The notes: generated from the sequence alone by a model not told the origin. Positions 23,710 through 32,661 are shown, counted from the first letter of the stretch. The stretch is DNA of 52,499 nt from Treponema sp. (GCA_009780855.1 WQZG01000014.1:1-52499); one strand, 5' to 3'. Program-made: numbers and translations.

Positions 23710-25173
23710 ATGAAAAAACCAAACTTGATCTATATTTTGGCCGACGACATGGGGTACGGCGATGTTTCCGCGCTTAACGAAAAATGCGCTTTTAAGACGC
23801 CTGCTTTTGACAGCATCTGCGAAAACGGTATAGCTTTTACCGATGCCCACGCGTCATCGGCCGTTTGTTCGCCGTCAAGGTACAGTATACTTACCGGCCG
23901 CTATCCCTGGCGTTCCAAAATGAAGACAGGCGTGCTGGGCGGTTATTCAAAAGCTTTGATTAAAGAAGACAGACTTACAGTCGGCAAGATGCTTCAGAAG
24001 GAAGGGTACAAAACCGCCGCAATCGGCAAATGGCATCTTGGCATGGATTTTGCCGGCAATTTTTCCGAGCGGCCGGAGTTCGGCCAGTGCCCCAATGTTG
24101 AATTTGACAAAAAGATCGAAAACGCACCGGTTACCAGAGGTTTTGATTATTATTACGGGATCACCGCTTCGCTGGATATGCCGCCCTATGTTTACATCGA
24201 AAATGACCGGTTTACTTCGGTGCCGACCCGTCAAATCCAGGGCGAGACCGGGAAGCGGCTGTACCGCACCGGACCCATTGCCGATGATTTTGTATTCGAT
24301 GATGTGCTGCCGCGCCTGACAAAAAAGGCCCTGGATGTAATTGAAAATTGGGCAAAGGAGCCTTTCTTTCTCTACTTCCCGCTGCCCGCTCCCCATACTC
24401 CGATATTGCCGACACCAAAGTTTCAGGGTAAATCCAATACCAATGAATACGGCGATTTTGTTTTAATGTGCGATGATGTTGTCGGCCAGATTATTCAGAA
24501 AATAAAGGACTGCGGTATTTTTGAAAACACAATTTTGATTTACGCCAGCGACAACGGCTGTTCTCCCCTGGCCAATTTTGAGGAACTGGCTAAGGCCGGC
24601 CACAATCCTTCGTATCACTTCAGGGGTCACAAGGCCGACATTTACGAAGGCGGCCACCGCATTCCGCTGCTGGTGCAATGGCCGGCATTTATCAAAAAAG
24701 GCAAACGCAGCGGCCAGACAGTCTGCCTTTCCGACCTTATGGCGACCATGGCAGATTTACTCGGTATTACACTGCCGCAGAACGCCGCCGAAGACAGTAT
24801 CAGCAACCTGTGTCTCTGGAAAGACCCGGAGTCAAAAACCGTAATCCGCGCCGATACCGTTCACGAGAGCGTCAATGGTTCGGTATCAATACGCAGCGGC
24901 AAATGGAAACTGGAAATGTGTCCTGGCTCAGGCGGCTGGTCCTGGCCCAAACCCGGTGAGGAGCCTCCCGGCTCTCCCCGCTTCCAGCTTTACGATCTTG
25001 AAAATGACGTAAGTGAAAAAATCAACGTTATCGAAAGCCATCCGGATATTGTGCCGCCCATGAGAAACAGGCTGGCAGAAATTATCCGGAGCGGCCGCAG
25101 CACCCCCGGCACGCCCCAGCCCAACGAGGGCGAGGCGGTCTGGGATACGATCCTCTGGCTTAACGAGCAATGA
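23710..25173 (+). CDS. Arylsulfatase-type sulfatase, Cys type
   Basis: 487 aa from the ATG at 23710 (an in-frame TTG at 23686 is less likely). The opening KKPNLIYILADDMGYGDV provides the metal aspartates. The signature SAVCSPSRYSILTGRYPWR has Cys53 as formylglycine precursor, and AAIGKWHLG follows. ASDNGCSP near 282 supplies further active-site groups. It matches arylsulfatase A-like enzymes and lacks a signal peptide. Co-transcription with the preceding sulfatase is likely. The two differ strongly, so they are not a recent duplication and probably act on different linkages. Confidence 0.9.
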   Translation: MKKPNLIYILADDMGYGDVSALNEKCAFKTPAFDSICENGIAFTDAHASSAVCSPSRYSILTGRYPWRSKMKTGVLGGYSKALIKEDRLTVGKMLQKEGYKTAAIGKWHLGMDFAGNFSERPEFGQCPNVEFDKKIENAPVTRGFDYYYGITASLDMPPYVYIENDRFTSVPTRQIQGETGKRLYRTGPIADDFVFDDVLPRLTKKALDVIENWAKEPFFLYFPLPAPHTPILPTPKFQGKSNTNEYGDFVLMCDDVVGQIIQKIKDCGIFENTILIYASDNGCSPLANFEELAKAGHNPSYHFRGHKADIYEGGHRIPLLVQWPAFIKKGKRSGQTVCLSDLMATMADLLGITLPQNAAEDSISNLCLWKDPESKTVIRADTVHESVNGSVSIRSGKWKLEMCPGSGGWSWPKPGEEPPGSPRFQLYDLENDVSEKINVIESHPDIVPPMRNRLAEIIRSGRSTPGTPQPNEGEAVWDTILWLNEQ

Positions 25174-25192
25174 GCCGGCTGTGAGCCGGCTC
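25172..25192. terminator. Strong GC hairpin between convergent genes
   Basis: GAGCCGGCT (25172-25180), loop GTG, AGCCGGCTC (25184-25192): nine perfect pairs overlapping the second sulfatase stop codon. There is no T-tract, so it may be a transcript-end stabiliser or Rho-type boundary. Confidence 0.5.
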
Positions 25193-25206
25193 GCGCCCAA
25201 ACAAAT

Positions 25207-26454
25207 TTAAGCCAGTATGTAAGTTCCCATATTGAAGGTTGAATCTCCGGACTCACCGGTTGCTTTACCGATAAGTTCTTTTATGCTAAGGCCGGTGAGT
25301 TCCGAAATTTTTTCCGGGTCGCCCATAAAGCCGCTGCCTTTTTTAACCTTTGAAGCCAGGGCCGCTTTTGCCCCTGCCGGGATCAAAATGCTGCCGTTGT
25401 AGGAAACCGATGCTATACATTCCATATCCTGGGCAATTACATCGTTGTCGAACAGCAGGCAGCCGTTCACCAGGTATGTGATTTTTTCGCCGCTTTTTAC
25501 GGCGGCGTCAAGCATGGCGTGGGATAACTGCTCAAAACCGTTTACCTCGGCAAGCCTGCCTTCATAAACAAAGTATTCATCCGCTTTCCCTTTGTTGCGG
25601 AAAATTTTTACCGCAGCGGCCGGCAGCGTGGCTTTGCCTTTTACCATAATGGACCCGATTTCCTGCAGCGCAGGAATGTCCTTTTCCTCCATACTGAATT
25701 TTCCGTCAACGTAAATTTTACTGCCGTAAAGCGGCAGATCACCCGGGCCGATTTTACCGGCAATCTCATAGCCGTCCGGAACCAGAGTCCGTTTTGGGCA
25801 GTCAATCAAATCAGCGTACTGTTCATTGAGCCCTTCGTAGGTAAAAAGTTTTTGGCAGCTTATCCGCAGTCCGCGGGAACTGGCGGTTTCCAGGGCCTTT
25901 TTATCCAGCGCGGTAAGCCGGCCTGAAATCCAGATATGTTTTTTTTCTGTCTTTGGTCCTGTGATAAGGTCTTCGAGTGTCCTGTCGCCAAGAATGACTT
26001 CCGCATCGTCAGGATATGCATATTTTTCGCCTGAGACTTTGGCAAGGCAGGCCATATCGCCTGTTTCCGGATAGTAGACTGCGCCCAGGACAATCAGTCC
26101 TTCGGCCTCGCCCAGTTTCATCATTCCTTCTTTGGTAACCAGAATCCTGTCCATGGAAATGACAAACAGGTCCTTAAGATTTGAATTGCCGTCAATGACT
26201 GCGCCCTTGTCCAGCTGTATTATTTCGCCTTTTATGTCTTTGATCTGAAGGCTGCCGGCGTTAATGCTTCCGCCCCTGGCGGTCAGTTTGGCGTTAATCT
26301 CCGCGGAAACAATTGCCGATCCGCAGTTGATCATTACCCTGTCGTAATTATCCAGTATGCCCTGTCTGTCCTTTAAAAGACAGGCGAGTCCGCTGTTTAC
26401 TGTCAGTTGTTTTTTCATGTTCAATTTTTCCCCGTTTAATTTTTCTTCGTTCAT
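25207..26454 (-). CDS. Uncharacterised protein coupled to an ECF sigma factor
   Basis: 415 aa from the ATG at 26454, which has a textbook GGAGGAATAAA site; an in-frame ATG at 26484 overlapping the sigma stop would add ten residues. I do not recognise the family. It has no signal peptide or membrane span, so it is not a classical membrane anti-sigma factor. It alternates short Gly-containing beta segments (INCGSAIVSAEINAKLTA, YGSKIYVDGKFSMEEKD, VNGCLLFDNDVIAQDME), suggesting a repetitive beta-solenoid or bactofilin-like architecture, plus a helical C-terminus. Being directly downstream of the sigma gene, it could be a soluble anti-sigma, a sensor or the main target. Confidence 0.7.
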   Translation of the reverse strand: MNEEKLNGEKLNMKKQLTVNSGLACLLKDRQGILDNYDRVMINCGSAIVSAEINAKLTARGGSINAGSLQIKDIKGEIIQLDKGAVIDGNSNLKDLFVISMDRILVTKEGMMKLGEAEGLIVLGAVYYPETGDMACLAKVSGEKYAYPDDAEVILGDRTLEDLITGPKTEKKHIWISGRLTALDKKALETASSRGLRISCQKLFTYEGLNEQYADLIDCPKRTLVPDGYEIAGKIGPGDLPLYGSKIYVDGKFSMEEKDIPALQEIGSIMVKGKATLPAAAVKIFRNKGKADEYFVYEGRLAEVNGFEQLSHAMLDAAVKSGEKITYLVNGCLLFDNDVIAQDMECIASVSYNGSILIPAGAKAALASKVKKGSGFMGDPEKISELTGLSIKELIGKATGESGDSTFNMGTYILA

Positions 26455-26480
26455 TTTATTCCTCCAAAAAAATTTAAAAA

Positions 26481-26954
26481 TCATGCTCCCCGCAGCCGCA
26501 GCATTGCGGTCCGCAGCCTCGTCCGCACTGTCGCCGCAGGCAGATTCATCGCCTCCCCGATTTCGGCAGCGTTCATTCCGCTGTAGTACTTTAATTCAAC
26601 CGGAACTCTCAGCGCATCGGGAAGTTTTTCCAACAGGAGATCAATCGCGGCTCTTCCTGCCGGATCGTCCGGCCTTGGATCGGCGAATTCATAACTGTCG
26701 TACGGTCCGGTCATGGACATAAACCTTATCTGCCTGCGCTTGATATCGATAATTGCGTTGCGGGCTGCTGCGTAAAGCCATGCCTTCATGGCCGGTTCCG
26801 GCATAGCTTCCAGCATTGCACGCCTGGCCAGGGCCTGGGCGAACGCGTGGGAAACCCCGTCCTCCGCCGCCTCCCTGTCACGGGAAAAAGCGGCCATTGA
26901 CTGTACCATGGCTTCCCTGTATTCCCTGAACGCCTCTTCGATATTCAATTCCAT
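26481..26954 (-). CDS. ECF-type sigma-70 family RNA polymerase sigma factor
   Basis: 157 aa. Region 2 spans about 8-75 (AFREYREAMVQSMAAF, then AWLYAAARNAIIDIKRRQ). Region 4 spans about 108-155 (EKLPDALRVPVELKYYSGMN, AEIGEAMNLPAATVRTRLR). No region 1 or 3 is present, as in ECF sigma factors. The next gene follows after 26 bp and is presumably its partner. No autoregulated promoter could be defined in the AT-rich upstream gap. Confidence 0.88.
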   Translation of the reverse strand: MELNIEEAFREYREAMVQSMAAFSRDREAAEDGVSHAFAQALARRAMLEAMPEPAMKAWLYAAARNAIIDIKRRQIRFMSMTGPYDSYEFADPRPDDPAGRAAIDLLLEKLPDALRVPVELKYYSGMNAAEIGEAMNLPAATVRTRLRTAMLRLRGA

Positions 26955-27019
26955 CTCCGTATATTAGACGTTTTAAATGCCTTAAGTGTTTGTTTTTTTA
27001 TTTATTTTATTTTATAGTT

Positions 27020-27072
27020 GGGGAGTGGGGAATGGGGAGTAGGGAGTGGGGAGTGGGGAGTGGGGAGTGGGG
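27020..27072 (+). repeat. Seven tandem GGGGAGT heptamers ending at a start codon
   Basis: Units at 27020, 27027 (GGGGAAT), 27034, 27041 (AGGGAGT), 27048, 27055 and 27062, then GGGG directly before ATG 27073. The array doubles as the ribosome-binding region of the GH13 gene and has many G-runs able to form a G-quadruplex. The unit resembles short tandemly repeated heptamers known from cyanobacteria. Confidence 0.9.
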
Positions 27073-28395
27073 ATGGAACATTTTTGGTTTGAGGATGCTG
27101 TTATTTATCACATCTATTCGCTGTCTTTGGCGCAGGGGCCGTTTATAAATGATTACGTTTTTAACGGGAGCGGCGCGGCAGAAATTTCAAAATGGATCCC
27201 GCATATAAAAGGTATGGGGTTTAACACCGTGCTGCTCAGTCCGGTAATGAAGTCGCGATCGCACGGATATGATGTTACCGATTATTTTACGATAGATAAC
27301 CGAATCGGAACCAATGATGAATTCAGATCGCTGGTAAAAAATTTCCATGATAACGGTATCAAGGTTTTGCTTGATTGTGTGTTTAATCACTGCGGAAGGG
27401 ATTTCTTCGCCTTCAGGGAACTTCAGCAGGGCAAACGCGAATACGCCTCCTGGTTTAAAGGTGTTGATTTTGGCAGTCAAAGCCCGCTTGGCGATCCGTT
27501 CATTTACGAGACCTGGAGCGGTTACTGGGAGCTGGTTAAATTCAGCCTTGATAATCCTGAAACAAAAAAATATTTGCTTGACGCGGCCTGTTTCTGGATT
27601 GACGATTTTGGCATCGACGGGATGAGGCTTGACGCCGCCAATGTGCTTGATTTTAATTTTATGGCGGAGCTCCGCGGTATTACTTCGCAAAAGAAACGTG
27701 ACTTTTGGCTTATGGGCGAAGTTGTCGGCGGTGATTATACCAAATGGGTAAACGCGGCTGCTCTGCACAGCGTAACAAATTATATTCTGTATAAAAGCCT
27801 TTATTCCAGCCATAACGATAATAACCTTTATGAACTGGCGAGCTGCGTTAAAAACTCGGCGCCGGATAAAGGCAGGCCGTTGTTCACATTTTTGGACAAC
27901 CACGATCAAAGCCGTATTGCCAGTGCTGCTTCAAGGCCGGAATATTTAAATACATTGTATTGTCTGCTGTTTACATTGCCAGGTATCCCGTCGGTTTATT
28001 ACGGCAGCGAATGGGGCATTAAGGCTGTCAAGGGAAAAACAAGCGATAATGAATTGCGCCCCTATATAGACATAACCAAATCCGGCGAATACAGTACGGC
28101 ACTGACAGGATTAATTAACCGCCTTATAAAAATCAGGCAGGCTGAAAAAGCATTGCGTTACGGTTCATACAGGGAAATTTTTATTAAATTCAAACGGCCT
28201 TTTGTATTTGAACGTTCATTTGAAGGCGAACGTATTTTAATTGCGGTAAATATTGGAAGCCGCAGTGACACGATTAATATCGGCGAATCCGGCAAAATTA
28301 TTATGCGTGATCTGCTGACCGGAGAAAAATTCAATTCCGGCCGCAGTATTCAGATAAAACCTTTTAGTGCTAGAATATTAAAGGCAGGTAAATAA
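27073..28395 (+). CDS. GH13 alpha-amylase-family glycoside hydrolase
   Basis: 440 aa. The four GH13 regions are visible: DCVFNH (region I), GMRLDAAN with nucleophile D187, GEVV with acid/base E216, and FLDNHD with D278. YDVTDYFTIDNRIGT is the conserved segment before region I. The length and lack of a signal peptide suggest a small intracellular alpha-glucan or oligosaccharide enzyme. The ATG directly follows a G-rich heptamer repeat serving as ribosome site; an in-frame GTG at 27046 would start inside the repeat and is unlikely. The stop overlaps the next ATG by one base (TAATG). Confidence 0.92.
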   Translation: MEHFWFEDAVIYHIYSLSLAQGPFINDYVFNGSGAAEISKWIPHIKGMGFNTVLLSPVMKSRSHGYDVTDYFTIDNRIGTNDEFRSLVKNFHDNGIKVLLDCVFNHCGRDFFAFRELQQGKREYASWFKGVDFGSQSPLGDPFIYETWSGYWELVKFSLDNPETKKYLLDAACFWIDDFGIDGMRLDAANVLDFNFMAELRGITSQKKRDFWLMGEVVGGDYTKWVNAAALHSVTNYILYKSLYSSHNDNNLYELASCVKNSAPDKGRPLFTFLDNHDQSRIASAASRPEYLNTLYCLLFTLPGIPSVYYGSEWGIKAVKGKTSDNELRPYIDITKSGEYSTALTGLINRLIKIRQAEKALRYGSYREIFIKFKRPFVFERSFEGERILIAVNIGSRSDTINIGESGKIIMRDLLTGEKFNSGRSIQIKPFSARILKAGK

Positions 28396-29348
28396 TGAAA
28401 ATAAACAGCGTGACAGGTCCCATTGATACATCCAGCCTTGGAACGACTCTGATTCATGAACATGTTACCTTTGGTGATTGGTCAATGCGGGCAAACTTTG
28501 GAGCCCGTGTTTTTGATTTTGACCGGGGAGCCGCAGCGGCCCAGAACGCATTTTTAAAAATGAAGCGTGAATGCGGTATTGCCACTGTTGTTGACGGAAC
28601 ACCTGTTAATTTGGGCAGGGATGTAAATCTTGTCAGGGAAGCGGCTGTAAGAACAGGCGTAAACTTTATAGTCTCCAGCGGATTTTATTATCAGACCGAA
28701 CCCTGGCTGGAGTTTTTGCCGGAGGATTTAATATACGATCTGCTTATGGGTGAATGTGTAAATGGAATCGGCGATACCGGCATTAAGCCCGGAATCATGA
28801 AGGCTGCGGTTGAAAGCGAAGAAATTACCCCATATTTAAACAAGATTTTATCCGCGGCAGCGCGTGTTGCCGCCAAAACCGGGCTGCCTGTATTCTGTCA
28901 TCACAAACCGGCAAATAAAAACGGCGGCCGCATCCTGGATATATTTGAAAGCCGCGGCGTCCCGTTAAATAAATTTATTTTGGGGCATTGCGGAGATACG
29001 GATAATCTGGATTATTTGCAACAAATGCTTGACCGCGGATGTTATATCGGAATGGATCGTTTTGGCTACTGCGGCAGGCTTGGGCCAAGCCTTGAAAAAC
29101 GCGCTGCGGCTATAGTAAAACTTCGCGACAGGGGTTATATCGATAAAATGTTTTTGTCTCACGATCTTGCCGCTTACCTGGGAGTATTGGACGAATTGGA
29201 GAAATTTCTTAACTTAAATCCGGAAGAAGTTCCTGATTTTACATTTATACATAAAAAGGTACTCCCCGCGCTTTTGGCATTGGGATTAACCGGAGATGAG
29301 TTTGGCATCATGATGGAGAAGAATCCCAGGAAATTCTTTGAAGCATAG
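28395..29348 (+). CDS. Phosphotriesterase-family metal-dependent hydrolase
   Basis: 317 aa, amidohydrolase superfamily TIM barrel of the PTE group. Metal ligands: HEH (H21, H23), a probable carbamylated lysine in IKPGIMKAA, FCHHKP, GHCGDTD, and the final Asp in LSHDLA. Relatives include lactonases and hydrolases of phosphorylated sugar lactones as well as phosphotriesterases. Translational coupling to the GH13 gene suggests a carbohydrate-derived ester or lactone as natural substrate; this is inference. Confidence 0.88.
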   Translation: MKINSVTGPIDTSSLGTTLIHEHVTFGDWSMRANFGARVFDFDRGAAAAQNAFLKMKRECGIATVVDGTPVNLGRDVNLVREAAVRTGVNFIVSSGFYYQTEPWLEFLPEDLIYDLLMGECVNGIGDTGIKPGIMKAAVESEEITPYLNKILSAAARVAAKTGLPVFCHHKPANKNGGRILDIFESRGVPLNKFILGHCGDTDNLDYLQQMLDRGCYIGMDRFGYCGRLGPSLEKRAAAIVKLRDRGYIDKMFLSHDLAAYLGVLDELEKFLNLNPEEVPDFTFIHKKVLPALLALGLTGDEFGIMMEKNPRKFFEA

Positions 29349-29399
29349 ACAGCTGCGGCCCTGGAACAGGCAGCAATTAATGTGAACAACGGAGATAAA

Positions 29400-30371
29400 A
29401 TGAATAACAGGATTAAATTTACAATAACAGTTTTTGCAATTACAATAATCTTAATTGGCTGCGCTTCACCGGAGAGTGACGGGATCATGGCAGCCAAAAA
29501 ATACATAGATGCCAAAAATAATTCATTACAGTATTGTATCAAAAGTTATACAAATTTTATTAATTCGTTTGCGGGGTATAATTTTCAGACGCGTATTGAG
29601 GCAAGACAAAAAGTACAGGAAATAGACAATAATGCCGCAGCGCAATATAATTCCGACCTTATAAACGCTGATAGATTTTTTAAAACTTTAAGCCAAAAAT
29701 ATATTACAAATTACAGCAGAAATGAAACGTTTCAATACGCCTTCAGCAGGTACCGTGACAGTAATTTACAGACAGATGATGCATTAAATTCATATAATTC
29801 AACGATTAATAATTTAATATTAACCATAATTCCGCCAAAACCAGATGTTGATAAATTCAAAAACGACCTGGTTGGCAGAAGAATTTCGGAAGGAGCCGAT
29901 GGTTACCGCGGACAGGGCTGGTATTGGGAAATTAAATCAGTCAATCAGGTAGATATCTCATCAATACAAAACGAGGCAATGATCGGGGATGATTATACTT
30001 TTAATGTTCAATTAATATTACGCGGCGAAAATTCAGATTATAGCGCCGCTTTAAAGGTAATTTATGTACTGCGGCAAAATGATGATTGGAAAATTGATGT
30101 GATCGAAACGCTGAATATGGAAATAATTCAGACGCATAAATATGATAATTTTATTACCGTTGGAATGTGGGGAATGCTGGGCGAACACCGTTACGATTTT
30201 ATGAACAGCGCTGATGTTCCTTTATTGGTCGGAGGCGTTGTCTTGTCCGAGTATTATAACACATGGAATAAATTTTCTATTGTTGTAGATGCCAACGGTA
30301 AGGCGACAGTCGGAGATATGTTTAATAACAGAATAAAGGATTATAAAATACATTTTATTGAGCGGCCGTAA
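29400..30371 (+). CDS. Uncharacterised lipoprotein
   Basis: About 323 aa from the ATG at 29400, preceded by ACGGAGATAAA; a GTG at 29382 is less likely. The signal peptide ends IILIGCASPES, with the lipobox Cys about residue 17. The mature part begins with a helical Asn/Tyr-rich region (about 30-150) and continues as a mixed alpha/beta domain (GWYWEIKSVNQVDI, ALKVIYVLRQNDDWKI) that looks like a ligand or stress-sensor fold. No family is recognised. It is AT-rich compared with the GH13/PTE genes upstream. Confidence 0.75.
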   Translation: MNNRIKFTITVFAITIILIGCASPESDGIMAAKKYIDAKNNSLQYCIKSYTNFINSFAGYNFQTRIEARQKVQEIDNNAAAQYNSDLINADRFFKTLSQKYITNYSRNETFQYAFSRYRDSNLQTDDALNSYNSTINNLILTIIPPKPDVDKFKNDLVGRRISEGADGYRGQGWYWEIKSVNQVDISSIQNEAMIGDDYTFNVQLILRGENSDYSAALKVIYVLRQNDDWKIDVIETLNMEIIQTHKYDNFITVGMWGMLGEHRYDFMNSADVPLLVGGVVLSEYYNTWNKFSIVVDANGKATVGDMFNNRIKDYKIHFIERP

Positions 30372-30417
30372 GCGGTCTCCCGGCATACCGCGGCTGCAGG
30401 CTCATTCGCGGAACTCC

Positions 30418-31023
30418 TTAATACGTCTGTTTTATCTCGCCAATACCTGTCTTAAACACGCTTACTATAAGCGGATTTCCTTTGTATATAACATTGCCGA
30501 TGCCGGACAAGCTTCCGGTCAGGCTGCCTGTTGCCCAAACATTAATATCGCCGGTACCGGTAAGTGTCACATTTACGTTTGCCGCTTCGAGATTCCTTGC
30601 ATCAATATTACCTACACCGGATAATGTTATATCCAGATTGGATGTTTTACCGCTGTAAACTTTAATATTACCTACTCCTTTTAGTTTAATACTGACCAGG
30701 TCGGGTGTATATACATCTATTGTAAGTTTTGTTGAGCTATAACCCGTGTTGCTTGTTTCACTGATTTGCAGAGTATCTCCGATAACTTTAGCCGAAATTA
30801 TTTCCTGTAAATTACTGTCTGTAGTCACAATAACTTTATAATTGTTTGACTTGTAAATATTCACATTACCTATGCCTTCAATGCTGACTCCTGTAAAATT
30901 TTTACATGTTCTTTCGCTGCTTACTATGTAACCATTCCCGTGTATATAAAACATGGAACAACTGCTTATAGTGCTAAAAATTCCTGTAAATAAAAATGTA
31001 AATATAAGATTTCTGATCTTCAT
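30418..31023 (-). CDS. DUF2807 (GIN-domain) lipoprotein
   Basis: 201 aa from the ATG at 31023, which follows AGGAGTTAAC. The signal peptide ends TISSCSMFY, giving a probable lipid-anchored Cys. The mature protein is the repetitive beta fold of DUF2807, with recurring GxGN units (VSIEGIGNVNIYKS, KLKGVGNIKVYSG, LSGVGNIDARN, LTGTGDINVW). Such proteins are annotated as putative autotransporter adhesin head domains, but their function is unproven. It converges with the preceding lipoprotein and is divergent from the metallo-beta-lactamase-fold gene. Confidence 0.85.
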   Translation of the reverse strand: MKIRNLIFTFLFTGIFSTISSCSMFYIHGNGYIVSSERTCKNFTGVSIEGIGNVNIYKSNNYKVIVTTDSNLQEIISAKVIGDTLQISETSNTGYSSTKLTIDVYTPDLVSIKLKGVGNIKVYSGKTSNLDITLSGVGNIDARNLEAANVNVTLTGTGDINVWATGSLTGSLSGIGNVIYKGNPLIVSVFKTGIGEIKQTY

Positions 31024-31118
31024 GTTAACTCCTGTCATATTATTAAACAAACGGGGAACAGATTTTTTTTCCAGGAAAAATTATTTATTTATAAATATTG
31101 CCTTGTTAAAATACACAC

Positions 31119-31147
31119 TTGACCAGTAAAAATATTAATTTTATAAT
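31119..31147 (+). promoter_or_regulatory. Promoter of the MBL-fold gene
   Basis: -35 TTGACC (31119-31124), 17-bp spacer, -10 TATAAT (31142-31147), then TTTTGGAGAT and ATG 31175. A near-consensus promoter in front of an interrupted gene. Confidence 0.65.
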
Positions 31148-31174
31148 ATAAGAATAGAAATTTTGGAGATAATT

Positions 31175-32011
31175 ATGGTAAAAATTAAGGTTTTACTTGA
31201 AAATTACAGTATAAATAATGAATATAAAACCAAACATGGATTATCCATACTGATACAATTTAATAACGAAATTATTTTATTGGACGTAGGACCTGATAAA
31301 AAATTCAGTGAAAACGCATGTAAAATGAATGCAGATTAAAATAATGTAAATATGTTGTTTCTGTCGCATAACCATAATGATCATACCGGAGGATTAAACG
31401 AGTTTTGCCGATTAAATAAATCGGCTTCGATTTATTTAATGGATAATATATACAGTAAATATTTTGTAAAGATAAAATTATTACGTTTCTATATAGGATT
31501 AAACTTAAGAAAAAAATTTTATTCCAGAATCACCTGGCTTGATAAAGATTTTTCGATCAATGATAATAATAATAAAATTTCTTTTATCAGGAATACCGTT
31601 AACCGAAATATTAAACCAACTCTTAATAATTTATTATTTAAAAAACAAAATGGTAAATTGGTAAATGATAATTTTGATCATGAAGGTATTTTGGTATTGG
31701 TAGACAACAATGAATTGTTAATATTTAATTCCTGCTCCCATAACGGTATTTTAAATATAATTGAAACGGTAACGCAGAAATTTCCGGGGAAAAAAATCCG
31801 CGGTTATATAGGCGGATTACATTTGGGAAACGCCGGAGTTAAATTCCAGGAAAGTAACGAATACCTGGATTCATTAATCGAGAAATTAAAAGAAACACAG
31901 ATAAAAATTTATACAGGGCACTGCACAGGAAGGCCTGTATTGAACTATTTAAAAGAAAAACTGGGTGATAAAATTTATGAGATTAATACAGGAATGGAAT
32001 TGGAGATTTAA
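31175..32011 (+). pseudogene. MBL-fold metallohydrolase with an in-frame nonsense codon
   Basis: One frame of 278 codons from ATG 31175 to 32011 is interrupted only by TAA at 31337-31339 (codon 55). Before it: LIQFNNEIILLDVGPDKKFSENA. After it: MLFLSHNHNDHTGGL, the H-x-H-x-D-H metal motif, then LIFNSCSHNGILNI and YIGGLHLG. The layout matches COG1237-type (dihydropteroate-synthase-like) metallohydrolases, where both halves are needed. Promoter and ribosome site are intact. It is a recent pseudogene, a sequencing error, or a frame restored by readthrough; reinitiation at 31352 would give 219 aa without the first strands. Confidence 0.8.
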
Positions 32012-32019
32012 GTTACGTT

Positions 32020-32655
32020 TTACCTAAAAAGTCCGTCCTTAAACAGCCTCATTACGTCATCAACCAGGGAGTTAAGGTCTTTTTCGGTAAGACGTTTATG
32101 ATCGAGAATTATTTTTAACCCTATAAAATTGGCTACCCCCATTAAAAACCAGGCCATTGTGCTGTAATTTATGTCTGCCAGTTCATTCCCGAATTTTTTT
32201 AACGCGGAGCTGTAGCTTTTTGCGAACCGAATGTAATAATCTTCGAACAGGGCCGGGTTAATGTAGGAACAGCCCCAGATTATTTTATAACATTGGGGAT
32301 GTGAGTGACCAAAACGGATAAAGGCTTTGAGCCCTTCGCGTTCCATTTCATATCTGGTTTTGCAGCCGCTTATATATTTATTAAGGTGGTTTTTAATTAC
32401 CACATAATAATTTCTTACCAGATAGGTATAAATGGAAGTCTTGTCGCTAAAATAAATATAGAACGTGCCGACCGCTGTTCCCGCAAGACTGCAAATATCG
32501 GCGATTGACGTTTCATAAAAGCCTTTTTCGTCGAACAGGGTTTCGGCCGCGCCGCAGATTTGACACATTTTTTTAAAGCCTACCTGTGATTTGGGAATGT
32601 TTACCCCTTTTGCCAGGGAGCTGTCATTAAAAAAAATGTATTCCATTTGTGCCAT
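32020..32655 (-). CDS. TetR-family regulator, probable repressor of the LIV/thiolase module
   Basis: 211 aa. The HTH lies around residues 32-75 (GAAETLFDEKGFYETSIADI, then GTAVGTFYIYFSDKTSIYTY). The helical C-terminal domain probably binds the inducer. It lies 6 bp after livF in the leftward transporter operon, so it would be co-expressed with the transporter. The only strong operator-like palindromes nearby are the triple array and single site between livH and the thiolase gene, which I assign to this regulator. Acyl-CoA-responsive TetR regulators commonly control such genes; the ligand here is unknown. Confidence 0.82.
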   Translation of the reverse strand: MAQMEYIFFNDSSLAKGVNIPKSQVGFKKMCQICGAAETLFDEKGFYETSIADICSLAGTAVGTFYIYFSDKTSIYTYLVRNYYVVIKNHLNKYISGCKTRYEMEREGLKAFIRFGHSHPQCYKIIWGCSYINPALFEDYYIRFAKSYSSALKKFGNELADINYSTMAWFLMGVANFIGLKIILDHKRLTEKDLNSLVDDVMRLFKDGLFR

Positions 32656-32661
32656 TGTATA

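Noticed and set aside
27046..27072. GTG at 27046 as start of the GH13 gene
   Set aside because: It lies within the heptamer array and would add only repeat-encoded residues; ATG 27073 matches the usual GH13 N-terminus.
27187..27909. 240-codon antisense frame inside the GH13 gene
   Set aside because: The plus strand carries all four GH13 catalytic motifs in frame; the antisense frame has no recognisable domain.
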